Origin: Lachnospiraceae bacterium
GTDB taxonomy: Bacteria; Bacillota_A; Clostridia; Lachnospirales; Lachnospiraceae
Direction of reading: 5' to 3'
Length of the DNA stretch: 64,000 nt
Assembly (NCBI GenBank): GCA_017522685.1
Contig: JAFWYN010000005.1
Span: 248,001-312,000 of the forward strand
Below are positions 36,511-45,747 of this stretch, piece after piece. Position numbers and translations under genes: made by a program. Under the pieces are notes generated by a model, which was not told the DNA's origin, made no database searches, and saw only the letters and a list, made by a program, of their open reading frames with translations. Position 1 is the first letter of the stretch; each line of letters begins with the position of its first letter.

Positions 36511-37563
36511 ATGGAAAAATTAAAAAGAGTTGTTTTAAACTGTTTGCTATGTATAACCGTTTTGAGTTTCACAGCATGTAGTGAGAAGGAAACAGAGCCG
36601 CGGGTAATACAGGAAAGTCCTACGCCCACTCCTATGGCGGAAGCAAATCTTTCAACGGAAACAGAAGAAAACATAACGGATATTCAGGACGCAAACAGCG
36701 TAAACTGGGATGAGCTTCTGAAGGTTCCCGCAGAGGAAGCGGCAGGTGAAGCCAATCCGGAACAGCGGATGGCCCATAATATATATGCGGATCCTGATTT
36801 AAGTACTACTTCCAGGGCGTTTGATGGGTTTATGATTGATTTTAAGGCAGATAAGGCAGGAACGGCTACTTATTGGGCGCTTTGTAATTGGCAAATGAAC
36901 AAAGCGGATTTGATGAGCAAGTACGATGTCACGGATGCTTACGCAGGTGCGTATGCAGGTCTGCAGATGAGACCGGATGGTCCCAAGGCCATCATGTCGT
37001 TTTGGGAGATTAAGTACATAGATGAGTGGGGCGTGGAAAAGAAAATCGAAGCAGAGCGCATTTATCCTTCCGGCGGTGATACGAATAAATTCGGCGGCGA
37101 AGGGGAAGGCAGTAATTATATCTGCGATTACCACTGGGAAGAAGGCAAATGGTATCGTATGTACTTAAACTGTTACCGGGATGAAGATGGCAGGACCTTT
37201 GTGGAGCAGTGGGTAGCAGATCTTTCCACGGAGGAGTGGACATTGATCAGTCGTTTTGATACGGGCCTTTATCACTCTTATTTTGAGGGAGGCATGTCGC
37301 AGTTTATGGAAAATTATGATGGCGACTATGCGAATGAGACGAGAACCTTTGAGTATCGCAATATCTGTGTAAGAGAGTATGGGCAGGAAGATTGGACTTA
37401 CATATTTACAGCGGATTTGTCCGTAGACACCTGGTGGGACAATAAAAAGGGCAATGCATTCTTCGGAGCGACAAAGGATCGTTTTTACGGAATTGCAAAC
37501 GGATATGGACCGGACGCTTTTGAAAAGGATGAAGTGGTTCGTGATACATATACAATTAATTAA
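36511..37563 (+). CDS. DUF3472-like secreted lipoprotein
   Basis: A 350-residue lipoprotein: signal CITVLSFTAC with lipid Cys at about residue 23, a short Thr/Pro/Glu linker, then a beta-rich domain of about 270 residues (FMIDFKADKAGTATYWALCNWQM, YAGLQMRPDGPKAIMSFWEI, WYRMYLNCYRDEDGRTFVEQWV, YEYRN-type ending). The alternation of strands and the FGGEGEGS segment match DUF3472 proteins, which often appear in polysaccharide-related surface proteins. Function is not established. GTGAGGAGAC precedes the ATG. The 15-base gap to the M48 gene suggests co-expression. Confidence 0.72.
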   Translation: MEKLKRVVLNCLLCITVLSFTACSEKETEPRVIQESPTPTPMAEANLSTETEENITDIQDANSVNWDELLKVPAEEAAGEANPEQRMAHNIYADPDLSTTSRAFDGFMIDFKADKAGTATYWALCNWQMNKADLMSKYDVTDAYAGAYAGLQMRPDGPKAIMSFWEIKYIDEWGVEKKIEAERIYPSGGDTNKFGGEGEGSNYICDYHWEEGKWYRMYLNCYRDEDGRTFVEQWVADLSTEEWTLISRFDTGLYHSYFEGGMSQFMENYDGDYANETRTFEYRNICVREYGQEDWTYIFTADLSVDTWWDNKKGNAFFGATKDRFYGIANGYGPDAFEKDEVVRDTYTIN

Positions 37564-37578
37564 ATAAGGAGAGTACTT

Positions 37579-38562
37579 ATGATGGGAAAGAAAAGAAAAC
37601 AGGATTATTTTGAAGGCAGAAAGGTATACGAGCTGACGGAGGAAGAGCAGCAGGCATGTATTACCAAGAAAGAGGCAGATGCCTGCCGACACAAAGCGGA
37701 AAGGCGCTGGTATCGGAGATTGGTTGTATTGAACATACTTATTATCGTAGCAGTGATTGCGATATTGGTATGTAATTTAGCAAAAGTACAAGATTGGGCG
37801 GAGTTGGCAATGGCACAAGCCAATGAGGAATTCTCCGCAGATTATGTGGAAGACAAGACGCAATATAGATATGATGCCTTCCAGGATATACCGTTTGCAT
37901 TAGAGATCTTTGCGTACGGCGTGTTGATTATGATAATTGTTATTCCGGTATTATATTATATGTATGCCCAGTATCGTTCCATGGCGCTTCGAATTACAGA
38001 GAAAAACTTCCCGGAAGTGTATACATTGATAGAGGAGTACGCACACCGGTTAGGAATCAGGGTTCCCAAAGCCTATGTGGTGCAACAAAACGGCGTATTA
38101 AATGCATTTTCTGCATATTTGCCCAGAAGACAGTGGATTTGTATTCATAGTGAATTGTTTGAGGTGGCCTACCGGGAGCATAAGGATAAGGACGCTTTGG
38201 CCTTTGTGATTGCTCATGAAATGGCACACATTTATTATAAGCATGCAACCTTTGGATATTATATCTCCATTATGTTTTCCCAGATTATCCCCATACTTGG
38301 AACCACAGCTTCCAGAACAAGGGAATACAGTTGCGACAGACTGGCCCAGAGACTTACCGGTACGGATGGATTGGATGCTATGCTGGTGCTTGTAGTGGAC
38401 CGCCATTTATATAAGCTGGTGGATAAAGAGGATTACATAGAAGACATGAGAAGCCAGAGAGGATTTTTCTTATGGGTATTTAATTTATTGGCAGACCATC
38501 CGGTTATGTGCAAGAGAATCGTAGCATTGGCGGAAGGAAGAGGCAGCGGAAAGCTGTATTAA
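37579..38562 (+). CDS. M48 family zinc metallopeptidase (HtpX/Ste24-like)
   Basis: A 327-residue membrane peptidase. Two membrane segments lie at about 50-71 and 110-133, followed by the catalytic domain with the zinc motif H213-E-M-A-H217 and the third ligand E249 in SRTREYSCDR. A hydrophobic stretch after HEMAH may dip into the membrane. Family members process or degrade membrane and secreted proteins under stress. The ATG at 37579 follows AAGGAGAG; an ATG one codon later is equally possible. It ends at a terminator shared with the convergent regulator gene. Confidence 0.9.
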   Translation: MMGKKRKQDYFEGRKVYELTEEEQQACITKKEADACRHKAERRWYRRLVVLNILIIVAVIAILVCNLAKVQDWAELAMAQANEEFSADYVEDKTQYRYDAFQDIPFALEIFAYGVLIMIIVIPVLYYMYAQYRSMALRITEKNFPEVYTLIEEYAHRLGIRVPKAYVVQQNGVLNAFSAYLPRRQWICIHSELFEVAYREHKDKDALAFVIAHEMAHIYYKHATFGYYISIMFSQIIPILGTTASRTREYSCDRLAQRLTGTDGLDAMLVLVVDRHLYKLVDKEDYIEDMRSQRGFFLWVFNLLADHPVMCKRIVALAEGRGSGKLY

Positions 38563-38568
38563 TGGAAG

Positions 38569-38603
38569 CCACGGGGGCTTAATGGTCCCCGTGGTTCATT
38601 TTT
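38569..38603. terminator. Bidirectional terminator
   Basis: CCACGGGG/CCCCGTGG (38569-38576 with 38587-38594), then a T-rich run. It lies between convergent genes. Confidence 0.85.
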
Positions 38604-39717
38604 AATAATCATTAGCGCCTGCACTATCGGTCAAGCATTTCACAAGGTCTAAAAACCTGCTTTCCTCTCTCACAAAATCATACTCAGGCTGTTTGGTGTA
38701 GGAGAGAATCAATGCAGCAATATTCTCCTCTTCCCATAGACTGACTCCCTCCGCCGGATTCGAGAAGTTTTTCCATAGGAGTGAAGTATGGACGAAGCTT
38801 TCACTTTTCATATATGAGATAAAGTCAAGGGCATGTTTGGTCGCCTGCTCTAAATGATACAGGCATTTTTCCTTATTTTGCCGCTTGGCATATTCACGGG
38901 CCTGCATCTCGTGGGAATCAGCCAAATGGTCCGAAAAAGAACCATAATCTCCCTTTTCAAAGAGTAGCGAAAACAGGGAAAACTTTTTGTCACGAAGCAC
39001 CATCCGCTCATCTTCAGAATACAGTTTTTCGCCGGAATCCAGTTCCCAATTTGCCAGCATTCGAGTGGCAAAAAAGCTTAATAATGTGAGTCGAAGATTT
39101 TGTTCTGCCCAAACCTGTTCCGTGCCGGTATGAAGATATACACGGAGAAACTCCTGGCCATCGCAGAGAATGGGAAGCTTCATGGCATATTCCCAGGCCT
39201 TATCTTCTTCCCCCTTTCGGAAGTGATAAAGGCTCATAAAATAAAGGGCGGAATAGCGGGCTACATCTTCTACCGAATGTTCCAAAATGTACTCACTATA
39301 GTTGCGGCATTCCTCTATCTGTTCATTCTCCTCCTCACAATTTAAATGGTTACGTATATAGGTAGTGGAATCATGGATAAGAAAACTCATTAAAAGTGTA
39401 TCGTTTGGAAAACGCTTCAATCCGTCTCTTATTAATTGAAGTGCCTCTTTATTTCTGCCGTTATGTGCAAGTTCCCTGTTTTTGGCTATTATCTTATCAC
39501 GCTCCTGCATCTTATGGAACACATCAATTTCCAGAAGCTCATCTGCGGTTACCTCAAAAAAGTTACAAAGCATGGGCAACTGGGAGATATCCGGTGTGGT
39601 TCGGTTGCATTCCCACTGGGAAATTGCCTTGGACGAAACACCCAGCACCTCGGCCAGCTCCTCCTGAGTCAGCTCCTTTGTACGTCGTAATGTTTTAATT
39701 TTATGACCAATAGACAT
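38602..39717 (-). CDS. Xre-type regulator with long helical C-terminal domain
   Basis: A 371-residue protein. Residues 1-66 are a clear Xre/Cro helix-turn-helix (IKTLRRTKELTQEELAEVLGVSSKAISQWE). The remaining 300 residues are helical and resemble TPR-like repeats (LIRDGLKRFPNDTLLMSFL, then YALYFMSLYHFRKGEEDKAWEYA), the arrangement found in Gram-positive regulators that sense peptides or interact with partner proteins. AAGGAGG precedes the ATG. It is divergent from the Fic gene across a 218-bp gap and could regulate it. The ligand is unknown. Confidence 0.87.
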   Translation of the reverse strand: MSIGHKIKTLRRTKELTQEELAEVLGVSSKAISQWECNRTTPDISQLPMLCNFFEVTADELLEIDVFHKMQERDKIIAKNRELAHNGRNKEALQLIRDGLKRFPNDTLLMSFLIHDSTTYIRNHLNCEEENEQIEECRNYSEYILEHSVEDVARYSALYFMSLYHFRKGEEDKAWEYAMKLPILCDGQEFLRVYLHTGTEQVWAEQNLRLTLLSFFATRMLANWELDSGEKLYSEDERMVLRDKKFSLFSLLFEKGDYGSFSDHLADSHEMQAREYAKRQNKEKCLYHLEQATKHALDFISYMKSESFVHTSLLWKNFSNPAEGVSLWEEENIAALILSYTKQPEYDFVREESRFLDLVKCLTDSAGANDY

Positions 39718-39850
39718 AATCAGTCCTCCTTCAATAATTCAAAAGCGCTTTTGTAATTTCATTATAATCAGGGCAATAAGAAAAGAAAAGGAGCCGTTTT
39801 CGTAGAAAAAGGTAAGTGCCGCTATACTTTTGAAAAAGATGACCGGAAAA

Positions 39851-39884
39851 GCATGTTGACCATGCACTTTGATAAATATATAAT
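39851..39884 (+). promoter_or_regulatory. Promoter with palindrome over the -35, before the Fic gene
   Basis: TTGACC at 39856-39861, 17-base spacer, perfect TATAAT at 39879-39884. The perfect inverted repeat GCATG-TTGAC-CATGC (39851-39865) covers the -35, a likely operator position. Confidence 0.7.
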
Positions 39885-39935
39885 GTGTTTATGAAAGATG
39901 AACTAAGCAAACAAGAGAGTTGGAGAGGTAATTTA

Positions 39936-41015
39936 ATGAAGAATGACCCTTTTAAAGAATATATAAAGCAATCCGAACCAAGTAAAAGGGATAGAGGATA
40001 CGTTTGGCATACAGCCATTGGTCTCCAGGCAGTTGATGGATTAAAAACATCTGAGTATTTGATGGATACGGCAATCAAAAACATAGAAGGTGTTATTTCC
40101 ATGGAGGAAGCCCAGGAGATTCTAAATGCTTATTATGAAGAAAATCCGAAATTTAATCCGGAGGACCGTACGGAAGAGGCGGATAAAGTTGCGGTTCGAA
40201 TTGCAAAAATTCTGTCTGAGCAGGCATTTAGTTTTACTCCTAACGAATATATTTCGATTCATAAAAAGTTGTTTTCCGGAATTTATGAGCATGCCGGAAA
40301 AATCAGAGATTATAATATTACCAAGAAAGAATGGGTTCTGGATGGGGCAACGGTTATTTATGGCAGTGCATCAGAGCTTCTTGCTACACTTGATTATGAT
40401 TTTTCGGAGGAAAAGAAATTTAGTTATAAGAATCTGACCATGGATGAGATGATTCATCACCTTGCAGTTTTTGTGGCAAGATTGTGGCAGATTCACGTCT
40501 TTGGAGAAGGAAATACGCGAACTACAGCAGTATTTTTTATTAAATATCTGCGAACCCTTGGCTTTGATGTAACCAATGCTATATTTGCAGAGCATTCATG
40601 GTATTTTAGAAATGCTTTGGTTCGAGCAAACTACAATAATATAAAAAAAGGAATATACGAAACGACAGAATATCTTGAACTCTTTTTGCAAAACTTATTG
40701 CTAAACAAGCAGAATGAACTCCACAACAGAGAGATGCATATTAGTGGAAGGTTTTTGCAAATACAGGATTGTGACCCAATAAAACAGGGCGCCGACCCAA
40801 TAAATGACCCAATAAATTTGCGAGAGATTAATGAAAGAGAGAAAAAGATAATAGCGCTTTTAAGAAAGAATCCAAGATTAACAAGGGCTCAGATGGCGGA
40901 TATACTGGGATGTTCCGATGCTACAATAAAAAGAGCGCTAAAATTTTTGGTGCAGAAGAAAATAATTTGTCGTATTGGATCAAATAAGAAAGGCGAATGG
41001 ATTATCAATTCTTGA
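39936..41015 (+). CDS. Fic-domain protein with C-terminal winged helix
   Basis: A 359-residue protein. The N-terminal part (TAIKNIEGVISMEEAQEILNAYY) resembles the short inhibitory helix of Fic/VbhA-type antitoxin segments, keeping the E-G of the motif but not a clear Ser/Thr before it. The Fic core has the active motif HVFGEGNTRT starting at H187, with the usual G-N-x-R. Residues about 300-359 (LRKNPRLTRAQMADILGCSDATIKRALKFL) are a winged helix. Fic enzymes transfer AMP or another nucleotide to proteins. The ATG at 39936 has GGAGAGG upstream. An earlier GTG frame would start right after the -10 and is unlikely. Confidence 0.88.
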   Translation: MKNDPFKEYIKQSEPSKRDRGYVWHTAIGLQAVDGLKTSEYLMDTAIKNIEGVISMEEAQEILNAYYEENPKFNPEDRTEEADKVAVRIAKILSEQAFSFTPNEYISIHKKLFSGIYEHAGKIRDYNITKKEWVLDGATVIYGSASELLATLDYDFSEEKKFSYKNLTMDEMIHHLAVFVARLWQIHVFGEGNTRTTAVFFIKYLRTLGFDVTNAIFAEHSWYFRNALVRANYNNIKKGIYETTEYLELFLQNLLLNKQNELHNREMHISGRFLQIQDCDPIKQGADPINDPINLREINEREKKIIALLRKNPRLTRAQMADILGCSDATIKRALKFLVQKKIICRIGSNKKGEWIINS

Positions 41016-41034
41016 GAGAATAGGGAGAATTAGC

Positions 41035-41601
41035 GTGAAAAAAAAGATTTTACATTTGATTTTAACATCCATATTATTATTCAGTCTCACAGCTTGTCAG
41101 AAGGAGGCAGCAGAAAGTTCCTTGCCGGAAAGCGAATCTCAGACCCAAACCGAAGAAGCGACACAAACCGCAGAGGCAGAAACGGAAATGTACGAACAGG
41201 CAGAAGAAAGCACGCAAGCATCGGAAGAAGAAACGGAAACCGGGAATTTTACCAAAGAAGTTCAAAATGATTTTTATAAAGTGGTTTATGACTCTTTCAG
41301 TGAGGATGAGAATTTTTATATCATTACCTTTATTTTCACCAATGTAAGTGATATGGCCTATTATAAAGGAGATGAGCTGTATCAGCCCGGCGAGTTCTGG
41401 GAGAAGAAGATTAAGATTGAAAAAGACAAATGGGCTGATTTTTGTAAAAACCCATCCTATATACACTATCCATTGTATGACGCAAGTGTGTATGACGAGA
41501 ATGCGAATGTGTTATTTTCAGGCGGTGCCAGCTTTGAAACCAATGAGGCTTTTGAAGTTTATAATCTGGCAATATTCGGTGAGGTTCCCGTTGAAGAATA
41601 A
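41035..41601 (+). CDS. Small secreted lipoprotein, unknown function
   Basis: A 188-residue lipoprotein starting with GTG at 41035 (AGGGAGAA upstream): VKKKILHLILTSILLFSLTAC, with the lipid Cys at about residue 21. A 50-residue linker rich in Glu, Thr, Ser and Gln follows (about 25-80), then a compact beta domain (FYKVVYDSFSEDENFYIITFIFTNVSD), resembling a small immunoglobulin-like extracellular domain. I do not recognise a family. It begins 20 bases after the Fic gene with no terminator, so it may share that promoter, though a functional link is not obvious. Confidence 0.65.
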   Translation: MKKKILHLILTSILLFSLTACQKEAAESSLPESESQTQTEEATQTAEAETEMYEQAEESTQASEEETETGNFTKEVQNDFYKVVYDSFSEDENFYIITFIFTNVSDMAYYKGDELYQPGEFWEKKIKIEKDKWADFCKNPSYIHYPLYDASVYDENANVLFSGGASFETNEAFEVYNLAIFGEVPVEE

Positions 41602-41669
41602 ACAAAGATTTATAATGGTTAGTTATATTTTTATATGAAATAGCGCTCTAAAAACAGGAGGTTGCAAAG

Positions 41670-42353
41670 ATGGATGTATATCATATAATAAAGTCCAAAA
41701 TTAGTAAGAATGATTATGAATTTGATAATCATCTTCTATTGCAGTTATCTGCTAAGGAATTTGCGGAAATTAATGAACATCTGGCAATGCAAGTTTATAA
41801 AGGCAATGCAAGTTGTTACAAATTCATAAAGAATTTAAAAGGGATTTATCTTGCACAACTGATGTCTATGGGACATAAAAAGACATTGAGTGAGGATAAC
41901 TGGATTCGTTTAGTAACTAATATATATTTTACATATCCTAAGCCATCTTTATTAGAGAATATAGTTGAGATGGCAAGAACAAATAGAACCGCATTAGAAC
42001 AATTAAAAGTCATAGCACAAGAAAACCCTCAAATTATAGAATTAGAAGATATAATACAGGATATTGAGAATCATCAGCAAAATAAGCCGGAATCTTCCGA
42101 TAATTTACATAATATAGAGTTTGAATACTATAAGCTGAGTTTTGGTGCAATCGTCAAAGTGCAGAAAAGCAGATATTTATTATATAGGCTGGATACAAAT
42201 ACCCGAAAATGGATAGAAGATCATGAAATGTTTATAGAAATGGCAAACGGGAGTTATGCATATGAGCCGATATGTATAATTGATAATTATCCATATGAAG
42301 ACGATACGATAGGGCAAGAAAACGATAGAGTTATTTTGGAGGAATCAGAATGA
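41670..42353 (+). CDS. Uncharacterised 227-residue protein
   Basis: I do not recognise this protein. Residues 1-140 look helical (LLLQLSAKEFAEINEHLAMQVYKG, MARTNRTALEQLKVIAQENPQIIELEDI). After a short polar linker (HQQNKPESSDN), the C-terminal part is strand-rich with an acidic end (IGQENDRVILEESE). There is no signal peptide, membrane segment or cysteine motif, so it is probably cytoplasmic. AGGAGG lies upstream of the ATG. AT-rich codon use (many ATA, TTA, AAA) differs from gpmI nearby and fits an accessory origin. Its stop overlaps the start of a MATE remnant. Confidence 0.6.
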   Translation: MDVYHIIKSKISKNDYEFDNHLLLQLSAKEFAEINEHLAMQVYKGNASCYKFIKNLKGIYLAQLMSMGHKKTLSEDNWIRLVTNIYFTYPKPSLLENIVEMARTNRTALEQLKVIAQENPQIIELEDIIQDIENHQQNKPESSDNLHNIEFEYYKLSFGAIVKVQKSRYLLYRLDTNTRKWIEDHEMFIEMANGSYAYEPICIIDNYPYEDDTIGQENDRVILEESE

Positions 42354-42588
42354 AAACAGTAGTTTTACGGAAGGAGCCATCCTGCCGAAGCTGTTGAAAT
42401 TTATGCTGCCGGTGTTGCTTGCCATGTTTTTGCAGGCAATGTACGGGGCGGTAGATTTGTTGGTAGTGGGAAAGTTTGGTTCCACTGCGGATGTTTCTGC
42501 AGTGTCCACAGGCTCCCAGATTATTATGTGCTTCGCATATTATATGTATTTCAGCAAAAGTGAGAAACCGGTGCAACAGAAGGAATAG
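42350..42588 (+). pseudogene. MATE efflux transporter remnant
   Basis: In one frame the sequence reads NSSFTEGAILPKLLKF, then MLPVLLAMFLQAMYGAVDLL and VVGKFGSTADVSAVSTGSQ, the unmistakable first 55 residues of a MATE-family Na+/drug antiporter, then about 20 residues of unrelated-looking tail (CFAYYMYFSKSEKPVQQKE) that resemble a MATE C-terminus. The normal protein has about 450 residues. The ATG at 42350, well placed behind GGAGG, is one base out of frame with the MATE body, so there is both a frameshift near the start and a large internal deletion. It is certainly non-functional as a transporter. Confidence 0.85.
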
Positions 42589-42623
42589 AAATCCAAGTTT
42601 ACTTAAGAAGGAGTAGAATAAAT

Positions 42624-43586
42624 ATGAAGATGATTGATTTAATCTGTCCCCAGTGCGGAGCCAATATCGAGCCGGACCCGAAGGCGGAAAAGGCGGTATG
42701 TAAGTATTGCGGCTATCAGGCACTTATAGAGAGAGAAGATACTCTGGAAGAGATTGCTGCCAAGGCACAGTCTAAGTCCTATGGCTATCATAAGGGTAAG
42801 CTACAGGCAGAAGCGGAAGCGGCGAAGGAGATAAGTCAGCAACAGAAAAAGGGACTTCCCGCATGGGTATATATTGTGATTGTGGTGGCTGTGATTGGCT
42901 TGGCGGGACTTGTTTTGTCGAATACTTCAAAGCCCAAGGTAAATCCTTTTGATTACATAGAGGTATCTTTTGAGGGTACGGACGGTGACGGAGAATTGGT
43001 GATAAAGACCTTTAATAAGGATAATGTGGACGCTAATCGTATCCATTATGATATTTCCAAGATGGATGGTCTCATCCAGGGAGAAAGTATCAGTATCTTA
43101 GCTGACAGTTCTGCTTATCGACTGACGGAAGAGGCCAGAACTTACGTGGTGGAGGGACTGGATGAGTATTTGAAGGATATGAGTGATATTCCTGAGGAAG
43201 CATGGGAGTTGATTGCCCAAAAAGCCAAGAGTGTGCAGGAAATTAATTTGAGTTCTCACCCGGAAGCATTTGAGGGCATGAAGACCGTGAAGGTGTTTTT
43301 ATTGACCGATGGGGAGAGAAAGAGCCGGTTGTATGTAGTGCATGAGGTAACCTTCTCTACAGAAGGGGGAAATATTACATGCTATGTATCCACCGGCTTT
43401 GACGGAGTGGTGCTTCGAAAGGGAGCACAGACTTCCCTGGATTTGTCTTACGGAACGTATTATGGTAATGCCACACAAACCGGCACGGTGATTCCCATTA
43501 CCGGATATACGTCCATGGAGGCGGTACGCGCTGATATACTTACCGGTCAGGAGAAGAATATGGAGTTGACGGAGAAGGATTTTTAA
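42624..43586 (+). CDS. Zinc-ribbon membrane protein, unknown function
   Basis: A 320-residue protein. The N-terminus is a zinc ribbon (LICPQCGANIEPDPKAEKAVCKYCGYQALIE), followed by a helical Ala/Glu-rich stretch (about 42-72), one membrane segment (about 82-102) and a 215-residue outer or luminal domain rich in strands (FDYIEVSFEGTDGDGELVIKTF, VFLLTDGERKSRLYVVHEV). Zinc-ribbon-TM proteins of this kind are common in Lachnospiraceae and mostly uncharacterised. GAAGGAG lies before the ATG. It lies 12 bases before gpmI, so the two may be co-transcribed. Confidence 0.7.
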   Translation: MKMIDLICPQCGANIEPDPKAEKAVCKYCGYQALIEREDTLEEIAAKAQSKSYGYHKGKLQAEAEAAKEISQQQKKGLPAWVYIVIVVAVIGLAGLVLSNTSKPKVNPFDYIEVSFEGTDGDGELVIKTFNKDNVDANRIHYDISKMDGLIQGESISILADSSAYRLTEEARTYVVEGLDEYLKDMSDIPEEAWELIAQKAKSVQEINLSSHPEAFEGMKTVKVFLLTDGERKSRLYVVHEVTFSTEGGNITCYVSTGFDGVVLRKGAQTSLDLSYGTYYGNATQTGTVIPITGYTSMEAVRADILTGQEKNMELTEKDF

Positions 43587-43598
43587 GGAGGAGCAGGT

Positions 43599-45167
43599 AT
43601 GAATAAGAAAGTATTACTGGTAGTGATGGATGGAATCGGTTTTAGTAAGACAGGTATCGGTGACGCGGTATCCGCGGCCAATACCCCGGTTTTGGATAAA
43701 TTATTACAGGAGTGCCCCAACACCCGTTTGAAGGCGCATGGTACAGCAGTAGGTCTGCCTTCCGATGATGATATGGGTAACAGTGAGGTAGGCCACAATG
43801 CCTTGGGCTGCGGACAGATTTATTCCCAGGGAGCCAAGTTGGTGAATGAGTCCATAGAAAGTGGCAAGATGTACGCTTCCCGGGCTTGGAAGGAAGTCAT
43901 TGAGAACTGTACAGCAAATGGTTCCACATTACATTTCATCGGTCTGCTTTCTGATGGTAATGTGCATTCCAACATTGCACATTTGATACAGATGATTCAG
44001 AAGGCAAAGGAAAGCGGCGTGAAAACTGTACGTATTCATGCCTTACTGGATGGTCGTGATGTGCCTGCTACCAGTGCCCATATTTATATCGAGCAGTTGG
44101 AAAATGTGCTGGCACAGCTGAATGATGCAGGTTTTGATGCCTGCATTGCCAGTGGCGGCGGGCGTATGAAGATTACCATGGACCGCTATGAGGCGGACTG
44201 GAATATGGTAAAGCTGGGATGGGAAACCCACGTACTTGGTATGGGACGCAAGTTTGCCACTGCCTTGGAAGCCATTGAAACATATCGTAATGAGCTGGGG
44301 GTAATCGATCAGGACCTTCCTGCCTTTGTAATTGCAAAGGATGAGGAACCGGTGGGACCTATTGTTGACAAGGACAGCGTGGTTTTATTTAACTTCAGAG
44401 GGGACCGTGCTTTAGAGCTGTCCCAGGCCTTTGATTATGAGGAGTTTAACCACTTTGACCGTATTAGACGCCCGGATGTGGTTTATGCAGGTATGCTACA
44501 GTATGACGGAGATTTAAATCTTCCCAAGCGTTATTTGGTGAATCCGCCGGAGATTCATGATACCTTATCGGAGCTTTTGGTGGCGAATAACCTGAAGCAG
44601 TATGCGGTATCCGAGACCCAGAAATACGGTCATGTTACCTATTTCTGGAATGGTAATAAGAGCGAGAAATTTAGTGAAGAATTAGAGACCTTCAAGGAGA
44701 TTCCTTCCGATAAGGTGTCCTTTGATGAGCGCCCTTGGATGAAGTCTGCAGAGATTACCGATGATTTGATTGAGGCAATCAAGTCGGAAGAATATGATTT
44801 TATCCGTTGCAACTTCCCTAACGGTGATATGGTAGGTCATACCGGCAATATGGACGCAGTAATTACCTCCGTGGAGGCTGTGGATTTGGCACTGGGCAGA
44901 CTACTGAAGGTGGCTGAGGAGTATCATGTGACAGTCCTTATCACTGCAGACCATGGTAATGCGGATGAGATGTTCGAGAAGAATAAGAAGGGAGAACTGC
45001 AGGTTCGTACCGCCCATTCCCTGAATCAGGTACCGTTTATTATTTATGATAAAGATACTGCTTATACCATCAAGGATGGTGCCTTTGGTCTTGCCAATGT
45101 GGCACCTACTGTGGCTGCCATTTTCGGTCTGGAAGCACCGAAATCCTGGGAAGAGAGTATGATCTAA
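43599..45167 (+). CDS. gpmI: 2,3-bisphosphoglycerate-independent phosphoglycerate mutase
   Basis: This enzyme interconverts 3- and 2-phosphoglycerate in glycolysis using two Mn2+ ions and a phosphoserine intermediate. The 522-residue protein starts KKVLLVVMDGIGFSKTGIGD, with the first metal Asp in VVMDG. The catalytic serine is in DDDMGNSEVGHNALG (about residue 64), and further metal ligands are in FNFRGDRA, HVTVLITADHGNADEM and TAHSLNQVP near the C-terminus. Length is normal. AAGGAGGAG precedes the ATG. Unlike in many Firmicutes, it is not in a gap-pgk-tpi cluster here. Confidence 0.97.
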   Translation: MNKKVLLVVMDGIGFSKTGIGDAVSAANTPVLDKLLQECPNTRLKAHGTAVGLPSDDDMGNSEVGHNALGCGQIYSQGAKLVNESIESGKMYASRAWKEVIENCTANGSTLHFIGLLSDGNVHSNIAHLIQMIQKAKESGVKTVRIHALLDGRDVPATSAHIYIEQLENVLAQLNDAGFDACIASGGGRMKITMDRYEADWNMVKLGWETHVLGMGRKFATALEAIETYRNELGVIDQDLPAFVIAKDEEPVGPIVDKDSVVLFNFRGDRALELSQAFDYEEFNHFDRIRRPDVVYAGMLQYDGDLNLPKRYLVNPPEIHDTLSELLVANNLKQYAVSETQKYGHVTYFWNGNKSEKFSEELETFKEIPSDKVSFDERPWMKSAEITDDLIEAIKSEEYDFIRCNFPNGDMVGHTGNMDAVITSVEAVDLALGRLLKVAEEYHVTVLITADHGNADEMFEKNKKGELQVRTAHSLNQVPFIIYDKDTAYTIKDGAFGLANVAPTVAAIFGLEAPKSWEESMI

Positions 45168-45281
45168 GCGGATTTTCTTCAAAATGTAACATGCCGTGTG
45201 ACAAAGGTACGTAAGGATTGCTTGTGGGAAGAGAGCGGATTTGTTACACTGACCACATCAAGCAGAAAGGATGAGGAAGGG

Positions 45282-45746
45282 ATGAATATTGGTACGAAAA
45301 TAACGACGGCAAGACGTCAGTGTGGGATGACCCAGTCAGAGCTGGCAGATAAGATGTGTGTGACGAGACAGACGGTTTCCCGCTGGGAGGCAGGAACCGC
45401 ACTGCCGGATGTGGAAAAAGTGGCGCAGATAGCGAAGCTTTTGCAGGTTTCCTGCGATTATCTTCTGGATGATGAGTGTCCGGCAGGGGAAAATGCAGAG
45501 GTAAAGACCCTGCGTGAAGAGAGGGGTTGCGTTACCGAACTATTGAAATCTCTGGTGGGCAAACGAGTGAAGATTGCCTTCTATGATGATGAAGAGGATT
45601 TTGAAATCTGTGGTGAAATCTGTCGGGTAGAGGGTTTTGAAGGTAACTGGATGCGGATACACATTTTGAAGAAGAAGGAAACCAGGGAAAAGCTGATTGC
45701 ACTTTCCTCCGTATTGTCCTTTGAGATATTAGAGGAGGAAGTGTAG
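45282..45746 (+). CDS. Xre-type regulator with C-terminal beta domain
   Basis: A 154-residue protein. Residues 1-70 form a helix-turn-helix (ITTARRQCGMTQSELADKMCVTRQTVSRWEAGT), common in small clostridial regulators. The last 60 residues (LVGKRVKIAFYDDEEDFEICGEICRVEGF, then KLIALSSVLSFEIL) form a compact strand-rich domain that is also present in the next protein. The ATG at 45282 has GAGGAAGGG before it; an in-frame extension to 45198 has no support. Its stop is one base before the next start, so translation is coupled. Confidence 0.82.
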   Translation: MNIGTKITTARRQCGMTQSELADKMCVTRQTVSRWEAGTALPDVEKVAQIAKLLQVSCDYLLDDECPAGENAEVKTLREERGCVTELLKSLVGKRVKIAFYDDEEDFEICGEICRVEGFEGNWMRIHILKKKETREKLIALSSVLSFEILEEEV

Positions 45747-45747
45747 A

